From Enterococcus malodoratus ATCC 43197 (GTDB lineage: Bacteria; Bacillota; Bacilli; Lactobacillales; Enterococcaceae): 64,000 nucleotides of DNA. Position numbers and translations under genes: made by a program. The stretch covers positions 186,001 through 250,000 of the forward strand of contig NZ_KE136484.1 in assembly GCF_000407185.1 (NCBI RefSeq), written 5' to 3'. This document shows, in pieces, positions 50,070-58,551 of this stretch (position 1 is its first letter; each line of letters opens with the position of its first letter). The notes below the pieces were generated by a model, which saw nothing but the letters and a program-made list of their open reading frames with translations, had not been told where the DNA came from and did no database searches.

Positions 50070-50527
50070 TGGAACTATTTTTGCATGAAGAATTAGTATT
50101 TAGAGACGTTTTTGCGAAAACAAAAGAGGATGTTTTGGCTTTCTTGGCGGAGAAGCTATTTGAGAAAGGCTATGTAAAGCACGAGTACATTCAAGCGATA
50201 CAAGACAGGGAAGAAGAGTATCCTACTGGCTTGCCGTCTTCAGAGCCCGGCATTGCGATTCCGCATGCGAATTTTGAAATGGTCAACAAAACGACGTTGG
50301 CGATCGCCACGCTGAAACAGCCTGTTGAGTTTCATAATATGGAAAAGAAACAGGCCGAGCTGCCGATTCAAATTGTGATCATGATGGCGATTGGCGAGCC
50401 CCACGGTCAGGTGGAAATGCTGCAAAAGATTGTTTCGATCATTCAAGATGAGCCTTTGAGAAAAGCTATGATCAAAACAAAATCGAATAAAGAATTACTG
50501 AAACTTTTAGAACAAGCAGTAGCTTAA
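50069..50527 (+). CDS. PTS galactitol-family EIIA component
   Basis: Soluble EIIA (152 residues). PSSEPGIAIPHANFEMV carries the phosphohistidine (His66), and the spacing fits EIIA-Gat/Mtl. The ATG overlaps the aldolase stop, with AAGGAG about ten bases upstream. Together with the next two genes it makes a complete EII. Confidence 0.88.
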   Translation: MELFLHEELVFRDVFAKTKEDVLAFLAEKLFEKGYVKHEYIQAIQDREEEYPTGLPSSEPGIAIPHANFEMVNKTTLAIATLKQPVEFHNMEKKQAELPIQIVIMMAIGEPHGQVEMLQKIVSIIQDEPLRKAMIKTKSNKELLKLLEQAVA

Positions 50528-50545
50528 AATTAGGAGGAATATACA

Positions 50546-50824
50546 ATGAAAAGAATTTTGATTGCATGTGGAAATGGGATCGCGACTTCAACGGTCGTTG
50601 CAACAAAGGTAAAAGAATACTTAACCAGTCAAGGCGTTCAAGTTGATACAACTCAAACAAAATTGATGGAAGTCCCAAGCAAAGTGCAAGACTATGATTT
50701 ACTAATCACCACAGGTGAGTTTGAAGGGCAGACGGGGGACGTTCCAGTAGTTAAAGGCATGCCGATTCTAATTGGTATGGGCGCGGAACAAACGATGGAA
50801 GAAATTTTGAACTATGTTAAATAA
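50546..50824 (+). CDS. PTS galactitol-family EIIB component
   Basis: EIIB (92 residues). MKRILIACGNGIATSTVVATKV has the active Cys8 in the EIIB-Gat context. TAGGAGG lies upstream; the gene follows EIIA by 18 bases. Confidence 0.92.
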   Translation: MKRILIACGNGIATSTVVATKVKEYLTSQGVQVDTTQTKLMEVPSKVQDYDLLITTGEFEGQTGDVPVVKGMPILIGMGAEQTMEEILNYVK

Positions 50825-50848
50825 TCTACCTATTGAGGAGGGACAAAA

Positions 50849-52216
50849 ATGAAAGTAATTATGAGTGTCTTTAACTTTCTGATGGCTGCTGGACCGACGG
50901 TTATGCTGCCGGTAATTATTACAGTTATCGGTTTGATCTTTGGATTGAAAATCACCAGAGCGTTTAAATCCGGTTTGACGCTGGGGATTGGTTTTGCTGG
51001 GATCAAGCTGATACTTGATTTCATGACGACCAATGTTGGACCGGCCGCAAAAGCCATGGTTGAACGGACGGGCGTTCAATTGGACGCATTAGATGTTGGT
51101 TGGGGATCGATTGCCGCCGTTACGTGGGCTTCGCCAATCATTGCTTTATTAGTCTTTGCTATTTTAATTGTCAATATTATCTTACTAATTCTTAAACGGA
51201 CTAATACGCTGGATGTGGATATTTGGAATTATCATCACATGGCGATCGTGGGCGTAATGGTTTATTTCGTAACTAAGAGCGTTTTGCTGGGTGTCGGCGC
51301 TTCCGTTGTTATGGCGATTATTACCTTCAAGATTTCCGATTGGTCACAACCGATGGTAGAGGGCTTCTTCGGAATTCCAGGTGTTTCTTTGCCAACTGTT
51401 TCGGCCTTATCCTCGTTGGTTATTGCTTGGCCGCTAAACTGGCTATTGGATCGTATTCCATTATTTCGTAAATCAACCTTTACAATTAAAGATGCGCAAA
51501 AATATTTGGGCTTCTTTGGAGATTCGATGATCATGGGTCTGGTTATTGGGTTGGTAATCGGTGTGTTAGCGGGCTTTGATGTGACACAAATATTCCAATT
51601 AGGAGTAAGCATGTCTGCTGTCCTTGTTTTGATTCCTAAAATGACCTCTTTGTTCATGGAGGGGTTGATGCCGATATCTGACGCGGCTCAAAAATGGTCG
51701 CAAGCCAAATTCAAGGGGCGTCGTCTATTCATCGGTTTAGATGCAGCAGTCGTTGTAGGAAATCCCGATGTTATTACTACTGCGTTGATCATTATTCCGT
51801 TAACGATCGCTATGGCATTAGTATTGCCAGGAAACCGTGTACTGCCATTCGCCGATTTAGCCGTTGTGCCTTTCCGGGTCGCGATGGTGGTTGCGTTAAC
51901 TAGAGGGAATTTACTTAAAAATATCGTGATCGGATTAGTTGTGACAGCGTCACTATTATGGTGTGGGACTGCTACAGCCCCAGTTCTGACAGCAATCGCT
52001 AAATCAGTTGGAATCAAATTAGGTGCCAACTCGCTGTTGATCTCGTCATTCGCGGCAACCGCAATGATCCAAAGTTATTTGGTTTTCTTAGCATTTACAT
52101 TTAAACCAATCATTGGTATTCCAATCTTACTGCTCGTTTTCGCCGGTGCTTGGTATTACTTTGAAGGCATTAAAAAAATCAATGTAGAAAATATGAAAGA
52201 AGCTCAAACAAACTAA
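50849..52216 (+). CDS. PTS galactitol-family EIIC membrane component
   Basis: Membrane channel (455 residues, about ten to twelve helices) of the GatC family. GPTVMLPVIITVIGLIFG, GFAGIKLILDFM, YHHMAIVGVMVYFVTKS and VVVGNPDVITTALI are recognised blocks. GAGGAGGG lies upstream of the ATG. EII-Gat systems move hexitols and some sugar acids or pentitols; here the dehydratase downstream points to a hexonate. Confidence 0.9.
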   Translation: MKVIMSVFNFLMAAGPTVMLPVIITVIGLIFGLKITRAFKSGLTLGIGFAGIKLILDFMTTNVGPAAKAMVERTGVQLDALDVGWGSIAAVTWASPIIALLVFAILIVNIILLILKRTNTLDVDIWNYHHMAIVGVMVYFVTKSVLLGVGASVVMAIITFKISDWSQPMVEGFFGIPGVSLPTVSALSSLVIAWPLNWLLDRIPLFRKSTFTIKDAQKYLGFFGDSMIMGLVIGLVIGVLAGFDVTQIFQLGVSMSAVLVLIPKMTSLFMEGLMPISDAAQKWSQAKFKGRRLFIGLDAAVVVGNPDVITTALIIIPLTIAMALVLPGNRVLPFADLAVVPFRVAMVVALTRGNLLKNIVIGLVVTASLLWCGTATAPVLTAIAKSVGIKLGANSLLISSFAATAMIQSYLVFLAFTFKPIIGIPILLLVFAGAWYYFEGIKKINVENMKEAQTN

Positions 52217-52261
52217 AATGGGTGTCAAGCTAAACCCAAAAATGAAAAAAGGAGTACGATC

Positions 52262-53407
52262 GTGAAAATATCAAAGATAACAGTTTATAAAGTGAAGCCG
52301 CGTTGGATATTCATTAAAGTCAGCACGGATGATGGAATCGACGGCTGGGGCGAAATGATCTCTGGAACAAAAACGGAAACGGTGGTTGCCGGGGCTTATG
52401 AAATCGGCAATCGTTTGATTGGAAGAAACCCTTTTGAAATTGAGCGTCTCTTTCAAGAAATGCATCGCTCCTTTTTCCGAGGCGGTCCCATCAATGGAAC
52501 GATCGTTTCTGGTATCGAGATGGCTTTATGGGATATCAAAGGAAAAGCCTTTGGTGTTCCGGTCTATGAACTACTAGGCGGTGCAGCTCGGGATAAGATT
52601 AAAGTTTATTCTTGGATTGGCGGTGATCGTCCCAATGAAGTACTGGAGCAGGCGCAGGATCGTTTCGATCGCGGATTTACGGCTATCAAGATGAATGCGA
52701 CATCGGAACTTCACTATATCGATTCTTATGAAAAAGTCGAGGAAGTAGTCGAACGTGTAGCATCCATCCATAATCATTTCGGCAGCAAAATGTCGATTGG
52801 GGTCGATTTCCATGGACGGGTACACAAACCGATGGCCAAAGTTTTAGCTAAAGCGCTTGAACCGTATCATCCGATGTTCTTAGAAGAAGTGGTCCTGCCT
52901 GAAAACGAAGAGCATTTCAAAGAAGTTGCTAACGCAGTCGCAGTTCCTCTGGCCACTGGTGAACGTTTGTATACACGCTGGCAATTCAAAAATATCTTCA
53001 ATCAAGGGGCAATCGATGTGATTCAACCGGATGTTGCCTTGTGCGGAGGTATTCTGGAAACGAAGAAAATTGCCGCGATGGCAGAAGCTTATGATGTAGC
53101 GGTCGCTCCTCATGCGCCTTATGGGCCAATCGCGCTAGCCGCAACGCTGCAAGTTGATTCATGTACACCAAATGTGTTTATTCAAGAACAGAGCTTGGGG
53201 ATTCATTATAATAAAGGCTTTGATTTATTGGATTTTGTGAAAAATAAAGAAGTCTTCCAATATAAAGACGGCTATGTCGACTTGCCTGATAAACCGGGCT
53301 TAGGACTTGAAATGGATGAAGCGAAGATTGAAGAAATCGCACAAGAGGGTCTGGTTTGGACAAATCCTCAATGGAAGAATTATGACGGCACTATAGCTGA
53401 ATGGTAA
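52262..53407 (+). CDS. dgoD: enolase-superfamily sugar-acid dehydratase, galactonate-dehydratase-like
   Basis: Mandelate-racemase-like enzyme (381 residues) removing water from a hexonate to give a 2-keto-3-deoxy acid. The GalD signature is seen: DFHGR (Asp and catalytic His, near 182-186), FLEE and GERLYTR supplying the second and third metal ligands, and APHAPYGPIAL with the catalytic His near 285. GTG start with AAAGGAG upstream. Since the PTS delivers a 6-phosphate and no kinase is present, the true substrate may be a phosphorylated hexonate; that is inference. Confidence 0.82.
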   Translation: MKISKITVYKVKPRWIFIKVSTDDGIDGWGEMISGTKTETVVAGAYEIGNRLIGRNPFEIERLFQEMHRSFFRGGPINGTIVSGIEMALWDIKGKAFGVPVYELLGGAARDKIKVYSWIGGDRPNEVLEQAQDRFDRGFTAIKMNATSELHYIDSYEKVEEVVERVASIHNHFGSKMSIGVDFHGRVHKPMAKVLAKALEPYHPMFLEEVVLPENEEHFKEVANAVAVPLATGERLYTRWQFKNIFNQGAIDVIQPDVALCGGILETKKIAAMAEAYDVAVAPHAPYGPIALAATLQVDSCTPNVFIQEQSLGIHYNKGFDLLDFVKNKEVFQYKDGYVDLPDKPGLGLEMDEAKIEEIAQEGLVWTNPQWKNYDGTIAEW

Positions 53408-53423
53408 AGGGGAGATGAGGGTG

Positions 53424-53891
53424 ATGGCAGAGGCAGTAATAATAACGATTTTCTTATTGCTATTGATCGTTTTACAAGTTAGAGAGCAAAAAAAGATAAA
53501 ATTAGCCGCTAAAAGCAGCTGGGTCAAAAAGATTCTATCGGTGGCTTTATCCATTACTTTGATCACTATTTTTTGGTCAGACAATCTAGCGGATCAAATC
53601 AAATTGATTGCCTTTGCCGTTCTGATCTTTATGTTTGGCTTCATGAAGGAAGGCTTCAGTGAGGATCATTTGATCAAGCTAGGTGTTTTAGCCGGTGATT
53701 TTCATGAGTTTAAAAAGATCCAGATCGAGGCACTCTCGAATCAGGTGCAGTTTGTTTCCTTCTATAAAAGTAAAAATAGCCGCCTGTCATTGACCTTTGA
53801 TACCTCAAAGGAAGAATTGATTGCCTATTTTGAAGAGATGAATCTGCAGGATCGTTTAGTTATCGGGGAAGAAATAGATGAAGGAAGGTAA
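53424..53891 (+). CDS. small membrane protein, DUF5673-like
   Basis: Protein of 155 residues with an N-terminal helix (about 2-20) and a hydrophobic hairpin near 36-76, then a soluble PH-like beta-rich tail (KIQIEALSNQVQFVSFYKSKNSRLSLTFD). It looks like a bacterial PH-domain or DUF5673 protein; function unknown. I take the ATG at 53424 because the ribosome site overlaps the earlier ATG. It follows dgoD by 17 bases and is 4 bases before the phosphatase, so it may be transcribed with them. Confidence 0.7.
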   Translation: MAEAVIITIFLLLLIVLQVREQKKIKLAAKSSWVKKILSVALSITLITIFWSDNLADQIKLIAFAVLIFMFGFMKEGFSEDHLIKLGVLAGDFHEFKKIQIEALSNQVQFVSFYKSKNSRLSLTFDTSKEELIAYFEEMNLQDRLVIGEEIDEGR

Positions 53892-53894
53892 GAT

Positions 53895-54449
53895 ATGATT
53901 TACCTGGCGCGTCACGGTCAAACACAGTGGAATGTTGAAAAAAGAATTTGCGGCCGTGCGGATATTCCATTAACAGAAGAAGGCTATAAACAAGCAGAAT
54001 TGTTAGCTGAACAAGCCAAAACGCTAACCGATCCGATTACTCAAATAATTTGTTCACCTTTAATCAGAGCGAAAGAAACGGCTCAAGTTGTCGCAATTCA
54101 GCTTGGCTTGCCAATTATAGTAGATGAACGATTGATCGAAATGGACTTTGGACTATACGATGGTCTGCCTATTCAAACAGAGGAATTTCAAAACCGGAGA
54201 AATGAGTTTTCATTGCCTTTTGAGCAAGGTGAATCTATTTTAGACGTGGCAGGCAGAATCTACCCATTGCTGGCAGAACTGACTGGCCAGGAAAAAGAGC
54301 TACCTTTATTAGTCTGCCACAATGCTGTGAGTCGGGTAGTCGATAACTATTTTAATGGAAAGACTATGTCAGAGTTTTTGGGCTTCAATATTGAGAATAC
54401 AGAACTGGTAAGGTATATACAAAGAACACCTATTTCCCACGAGAAATAG
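53895..54449 (+). CDS. histidine phosphatase (phosphoglycerate-mutase-like)
   Basis: Phosphatase (184 residues) of the RHG family. LARHGQTQWN (His7 is the phospho-accepting residue), CSPLIRAKETA, and the late LLVCHNAVSR with the second histidine. Substrate unknown; GpmB/CobC-like members act on small phosphates. It could in principle dephosphorylate an intermediate of the sugar-acid operon upstream, but nothing in sequence shows that. Its end lies in the terminator stem. Confidence 0.83.
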   Translation: MIYLARHGQTQWNVEKRICGRADIPLTEEGYKQAELLAEQAKTLTDPITQIICSPLIRAKETAQVVAIQLGLPIIVDERLIEMDFGLYDGLPIQTEEFQNRRNEFSLPFEQGESILDVAGRIYPLLAELTGQEKELPLLVCHNAVSRVVDNYFNGKTMSEFLGFNIENTELVRYIQRTPISHEK

Positions 54450-54459
54450 GTGCTTTTTT
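54427..54459. terminator. bidirectional terminator
   Basis: A 10-bp stem (CACCTATTTC with GAAATAGGTG) followed by seven T. It overlaps the 3' end of the phosphatase gene and serves the converging glycosyltransferase too. Confidence 0.8.
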
Positions 54460-55613
54460 TAGATATAAGCTTCAATTGCATCGACCGCTTTTTTATAGCC
54501 GCCAGCGTCAAGAAATGATTGTTTGATCTGTTTTAAGTTGTTTAAATAGTCAGGCTCAACTTGAACTTTTTCCACCGCGGCTTTCAATTCATCGCTATCG
54601 ACTTGTTGGTAGTCTAGACGAATACCTGCGTTTAATTCGACTAAGCGCTCCGCAAGCGCGGGCTGATCAGATCCCATCGGTAATGAGACAAAGGGCACTT
54701 CATTCAAAATCAAATCATTCATGCTGTTCAATCCATTGTGGGTGATCGCCACATCAGCATATTTCAATACTTCATTTTGCGGAATGTATTCTTGAACGAT
54801 AAAATTATCAGGAACCGTCAACTCTTCCAAACCGACATGATGAGCCGCCATGACAACTAGATACTCAGAATCACCGAAGGCATCAAAGACTTTTTGATAG
54901 ATATCTTTGGCGAAGCCGCCAAAAATCGTGCCGAAGGAGATGTACAAAACCTCTTTCGCTTCCTTCAGGCGTTCAATCGGAAAGTTCGCTGTATCTTCCA
55001 GTCGCTGATAAATATCCGCACCGACTAATACATATTTTTCATCAAAGAAGGCTCGGTCGTTTTCCGGCATGAAATAGTCTGAGGTAAAGACGATGTTCAA
55101 TGGTTCGACATTAAAAATTAAATCGAAAAAGCGGGTAGGCATGTGAACAGTAAGTGCTTGCTCGATTTTTTTGGCTTCTAACAGATACGCGTCATTCAAC
55201 GCTTTGAATTTCCCTGCCAGCTGTGTTTTGTCAGGCTTCATAAAGTCCTGCATTCCCATAAAGACGGCCAACATGGAAACGGCTGGAATCATCAAATATT
55301 CCGCCAGTTGTTTACTGAAGGGCATCGCGATCGAGTGGATGACCGCATCAAAGGAGTCGTCTTCGATTTGCGTCAGGATATCTTGCATAATATCTAATCC
55401 ATGATCCAGCAACACATCAAACCCATTTTTAAAAATATTTAAATCATAGTGATACGGCCGATATACTGCGCCGGCCGCTTCAATCTTTTCGCGGAATTCT
55501 TCACTTGAAAAATAAACAACTTCAACCCCGCGATTCGTTAGTTCGTTAACTAAACCTAGGGAAGGATTGACATGTCCGTGGGTGGTCACATTTAAAAATA
55601 AAACTTTCGTCAT
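54459..55613 (-). CDS. MGT-type glycosyltransferase (macrolide glycosyltransferase-like)
   Basis: GT1-family enzyme (384 residues). NVTTHGHVNPSLGLVNELTNRG is the acceptor-site N-terminus with the catalytic His, YISFGTIFGG lies mid-protein, and the donor region is VQEYIPQNEVLKYADVAITHNGLNSMNDL, ending PMGSDQPALAERL. Members transfer UDP-sugar onto macrolides, flavonoids or lipids. The promoter carries a striking inverted repeat, which fits drug-inducible control. Substrate not readable from sequence. Confidence 0.82.
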   Translation of the reverse strand: MTKVLFLNVTTHGHVNPSLGLVNELTNRGVEVVYFSSEEFREKIEAAGAVYRPYHYDLNIFKNGFDVLLDHGLDIMQDILTQIEDDSFDAVIHSIAMPFSKQLAEYLMIPAVSMLAVFMGMQDFMKPDKTQLAGKFKALNDAYLLEAKKIEQALTVHMPTRFFDLIFNVEPLNIVFTSDYFMPENDRAFFDEKYVLVGADIYQRLEDTANFPIERLKEAKEVLYISFGTIFGGFAKDIYQKVFDAFGDSEYLVVMAAHHVGLEELTVPDNFIVQEYIPQNEVLKYADVAITHNGLNSMNDLILNEVPFVSLPMGSDQPALAERLVELNAGIRLDYQQVDSDELKAAVEKVQVEPDYLNNLKQIKQSFLDAGGYKKAVDAIEAYI

Positions 55614-55644
55614 TATTGTTCGCTTCTTTCATAACTTTTATTAA

Positions 55645-55677
55645 GGGTACCTTACGAGTTGTAATGATATGGTACCC
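55645..55677 (-). promoter_or_regulatory. inverted-repeat operator over the glycosyltransferase promoter
   Basis: GGGTACC (55645-55651) and GGTACCC (55671-55677), a 7-bp perfect dyad with a 19-bp centre. One half lies in the -35/-10 spacer, the other just downstream of the -10. Confidence 0.6.
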
Positions 55678-55692
55678 TGATTAAAAAGTCAA
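55664..55692 (-). promoter_or_regulatory. promoter of the glycosyltransferase gene
   Basis: On the reverse strand: TTGACT (55687-55692), a 17-bp spacer and TATCAT (55664-55669). Confidence 0.65.
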
Positions 55693-55693
55693 G

Positions 55694-55720
55694 AAAAAAA
55701 GTTTCCAAATTTGGAAACTT
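55694..55720 (-). terminator. intrinsic terminator after bioY
   Basis: The perfect palindrome AAGTTTCCAAATTTGGAAACTT (22 bp, split here as AAGTTTCCAAA and TTTGGAAACTT) runs into a T-run on the reverse strand. Confidence 0.78.
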
Positions 55721-56270
55721 AACGGTACACGTAATTTGTAAAGGATAATCTCTTGCCCAGCAGGACACCGAGATAACCGGCGGCGAGTGCTTTGATCACA
55801 CCAGGCAGAATAAACGGAATCATACCGGCAGAGAAAGCGGCGTCCCATGGCAAGCTTCCGCCAAATTTTAACCAAAGAGAACCGAAGAATAAAGTGATAA
55901 AGGCACCGATGATATTCGCGAAGATCGACCAGAAATAGTTGAAGCTGGTTTTTTCAATAATCAATCCGGTGAAGTAGGCTTGGAAAATAAATCCTACCAA
56001 GAAGCCGCCTGTTGGACCAAAGTAGTTCGCGATCCCGGCAGAACCGCCAGCTAATACGGGCAATCCGATCATGCCCATTAATAGGTAGATCGCGACGGCC
56101 ATTGTTCCGGTCTTTTTCCCTAAGATGGTTACGACGAAGCCGACAGCAAAGGTCTGCAAGGTTAGGGGGATCGGTCCAAAGGGAATAGTGAACTGAGACA
56201 AAATACTAATAACTGCCGCAAATAATCCGGCTAAAACAATTTCTCGACTGCTTAATTTCAATAGACTCAC
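55719..56270 (-). CDS. bioY: biotin transporter substrate-specific component BioY
   Basis: Membrane S-component (183 residues, about six helices) of an ECF biotin transporter. REIVLAGLFAAVISILSQFTIPFGPIPLTLQTFAV, with GPIPLTLQTF, is the diagnostic BioY block, followed by LPVLAGGSAGI and GPTGGFLVGF. It needs the shared EcfAA'T module, not encoded here. A BirA-like operator lies directly upstream, so it is likely repressed by biotin. Confidence 0.92.
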   Translation of the reverse strand: MSLLKLSSREIVLAGLFAAVISILSQFTIPFGPIPLTLQTFAVGFVVTILGKKTGTMAVAIYLLMGMIGLPVLAGGSAGIANYFGPTGGFLVGFIFQAYFTGLIIEKTSFNYFWSIFANIIGAFITLFFGSLWLKFGGSLPWDAAFSAGMIPFILPGVIKALAAGYLGVLLGKRLSFTNYVYR

Positions 56271-56271
56271 T

Positions 56272-56309
56272 CTTTCGTTAACGTATTATTTTATTTTGGT
56301 TAACGAAAG
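56272..56309 (-). promoter_or_regulatory. BirA-like biotin operator
   Basis: CTTTCGTTAAC and GTTAACGAAAG, perfect 11-bp arms 16 bp apart, matching the Firmicute BirA box type. A third half-site (GGTTAACGAGA, 56320-56330) sits in the promoter spacer. Confidence 0.72.
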
Positions 56310-56336
56310 TATAATGGATGGTTAACGAGATGTAAA
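56308..56336 (-). promoter_or_regulatory. bioY promoter
   Basis: On the reverse strand: TTTACA (56331-56336), a 17-bp spacer and TATACT (56308-56313). The operator covers the start site. Confidence 0.68.
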
Positions 56337-56401
56337 GAAAAAAATTCGATTTTTTCGGTACTTAGTAGAACAAAGTAGTTTACAAAATCACTACTTAGTT
56401 T

Positions 56402-56416
56402 TACATTGTAGATGTA
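56402..56416. promoter_or_regulatory. candidate PadR operator before the ABC-2 exporter
   Basis: TACAT-N5-ATGTA dyad, of the spacing common for PadR sites, overlapping a TTTACA that may be the -35 box of the exporter operon. A second AGTAGTTTAC...ACTACT stretch lies just before it. Confidence 0.42.
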
Positions 56417-56510
56417 CTTAATATCACAGAGTACTCGAAACGTAAAAAAATGTCTGTCTGATTATTCGCCATTTGAAGGATAAACGCATAAATAATAAGG
56501 AGTGAGCAGG

Positions 56511-57437
56511 ATGCAAAACGCAATCGAAGTTGTTGAATTGGAAAAAGCTTTTTCGGATCATAAAGTGTTAGACGGTATCAGTTTTCAAGTGTCCACCGGC
56601 AGTATTTTTGCTTTATTGGGAACCAATGGTTCGGGAAAAACAACCACGGTCAAGATGATGACCACGTTACTGAAACCGGATAAGGGCTGCGTTAAAATAG
56701 CCGGATTAAATGTTTTGGAACAATCCGTTGAAGTTCAAAAAGAGTTTAGCTTAACGGGTCAATTCGCTGCTGTCGATGAAGTTTTGACTGGTCGCGAGAA
56801 CTTAGTATTGATCGCTAAACTTCGTCATTTGAAAAACTACTCGCAAAAGGTCGATGAGCTGCTGACGGAATTTGATTTGCAGGAAGCGGCCGATCGACCG
56901 ACGCAAACGTATTCTGGCGGGATGCGGCGCAAATTAGATTTGGCCATGAGCTTGATTGATCCGCCGAAAATTCTTTTCTTAGACGAACCGACGACGGGAT
57001 TAGATCCGCAGGCGCGAGCTGCGCTGTGGCAAATGATTCGAACGTTGAAAAAAGCAGGGGTCACGATTTTTCTGACAACGCAATATTTAGAAGAGGCGGA
57101 ACAGCTCGCTGATAATGTAGCGATTCTGAACCATGGAAAAATTGCTTTGCAGGGAAGTGTGGCCGAGGTTAAACGGCACTTGCCGAAGGAAACGCTGGAA
57201 TTGACGTTCGCTGATGAGGAAACCTTGAGGGCAGCCGAGCAACTGGTCGGTGGAAAGATCGATCAGGAATTGCTGACGCTGAATGTGATCACTAATAATG
57301 AGGTACAGAAAATCACTTGGATCTTAAATCAGTTGCAGGCTGCTCAGATCGAGATATTGACCTTCACGCAAAAACAGGCGTCACTGGATGATGTTTTCTT
57401 CATGATCGTAGAGAATCGAACGGAGGAAGTAAAATGA
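56511..57437 (+). CDS. ABC-2 exporter ATP-binding protein (DrrA-like)
   Basis: ATPase (308 residues). Walker A GTNGSGKTT (near 40), YSGGMRRKLD and LFLDEPTTGLD are intact, and the C-terminal part (about 215-300) is the DrrA-type extension. It probably powers drug or lipid export. The ATG at 56511 has AAGGAG eight bases before it; an upstream GTG overlaps the ribosome site. ATGA overlap with the permease gene. Confidence 0.88.
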   Translation: MQNAIEVVELEKAFSDHKVLDGISFQVSTGSIFALLGTNGSGKTTTVKMMTTLLKPDKGCVKIAGLNVLEQSVEVQKEFSLTGQFAAVDEVLTGRENLVLIAKLRHLKNYSQKVDELLTEFDLQEAADRPTQTYSGGMRRKLDLAMSLIDPPKILFLDEPTTGLDPQARAALWQMIRTLKKAGVTIFLTTQYLEEAEQLADNVAILNHGKIALQGSVAEVKRHLPKETLELTFADEETLRAAEQLVGGKIDQELLTLNVITNNEVQKITWILNQLQAAQIEILTFTQKQASLDDVFFMIVENRTEEVK

Positions 57438-58189
57438 CTGTATTTACAGATACGCTGACATTGACGGGACGAATGATGAAGCACATGACCCGCAGTGTCG
57501 ATACCATTATGACGGTAGTACTGATGCCGATCATGTTAATGCTGGCCTTTATTTATATTTTTGGCGGGGCAATGACGATTCCCCCAGAGACATACAAGGG
57601 CTTTATCGTTCCGGCGATCTTATTGTTTACGGTTGCTAGCGGAGTTGGCTATACGGCTTTTCGATTGAATACCGATGTTCAAAACGGAATTTTTGAGCGG
57701 TTCCATTCGATGCCGATTGCCAAATCGGCCATTTTGAACAGCCATGTAATGACCAGTGTTACGTTCAATTTTATTTCGGCGATGATTGTTTTGTTCAGCA
57801 GTATTTTGATCGGATTTCGACCAAAAGCGGATGGCTTAGAATGGCTTATGGCGATCATCCTGCTGTTGGTAGCGACATATGCTCTTTCCTGGATCGCCGT
57901 TCTATTCGGATTAATCGCTAAGAATAATGAAACGGCGATTGCCTTTTCTTATCTGCTTATCGGGCTGTTGTTCATCAGTTCTGGCTTTGTCCCTACGGAA
58001 ACATTGCCAAAGGTTTTAAGAGGCTTTGCGGATCATCAGCCAATGACGCCGATCATCAATAGTTTGCGTTCGCTCTTGACAGAAGGGCAGATGCCGTCAG
58101 AAATTTGGGTCGCACTTGCCTGGAGTATTGGCACAATCGTGATTTTCCAAGTATTATCTATATATGTCTATCGGAAAAAATTACGGTAA
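57434..58189 (+). CDS. ABC-2 family exporter permease (DrrB-like)
   Basis: Membrane component (251 residues, six helices) of the exporter. RSVDTIMTVVLMPIMLMLAFIYIFGGA, RFHSMPIAKSAIL and SSGFVPTETLP (the conserved loop before the last helices) fit ABC-2 permeases such as DrrB. It is translationally coupled to the ATPase gene and followed closely by a PadR regulator. Substrate unknown. Confidence 0.86.
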   Translation: MTVFTDTLTLTGRMMKHMTRSVDTIMTVVLMPIMLMLAFIYIFGGAMTIPPETYKGFIVPAILLFTVASGVGYTAFRLNTDVQNGIFERFHSMPIAKSAILNSHVMTSVTFNFISAMIVLFSSILIGFRPKADGLEWLMAIILLLVATYALSWIAVLFGLIAKNNETAIAFSYLLIGLLFISSGFVPTETLPKVLRGFADHQPMTPIINSLRSLLTEGQMPSEIWVALAWSIGTIVIFQVLSIYVYRKKLR

Positions 58190-58215
58190 CGTAATGTGTG
58201 GGAAGGATGATAACG

Positions 58216-58551
58216 GTGAATGGGATTACTGAGATGCTGAAGGGCGTGCTTGAAGGGATGATTCTTGAGATCATCAATCAGCATGAAACCTATGGGTACG
58301 AGATTACCAATAATTTACAAAAATATGGATTTGAGGATATTGTCGAGGGCACCGTTTATACCGTGTTGTTGCGATTGGAAAAGAAAAATTTAGTGGTCGT
58401 GACGAAGAAAAAATCTTCGGTGGGACCAATGCGCAAGTTCTATTCATTGAATGAGGCTGGAAAACAAGAGCTGGAGTTATTTTGGCAGCGCTGGGCCTTT
58501 ATTTCCGGTCAAATCGACAAGCTGAAGGAGAGTAAAAACGATGAAAGATAA
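58216..58551 (+). CDS. PadR-family transcriptional repressor
   Basis: Winged-helix regulator (111 residues). The typical PadR opening GITEMLKGVLEGMILEIINQHETYGYEI and EGTVYTVLLRLEKKNLVV are seen. I prefer the GTG at 58216 (AAGGAT nearby, family start) over an ATG at 58207 or a GTG at 58198. It overlaps the DUF1048 gene by 11 bases. In this operon type PadR represses its own exporter genes and responds to the exported drug. Confidence 0.85.
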   Translation: MNGITEMLKGVLEGMILEIINQHETYGYEITNNLQKYGFEDIVEGTVYTVLLRLEKKNLVVVTKKKSSVGPMRKFYSLNEAGKQELELFWQRWAFISGQIDKLKESKNDER

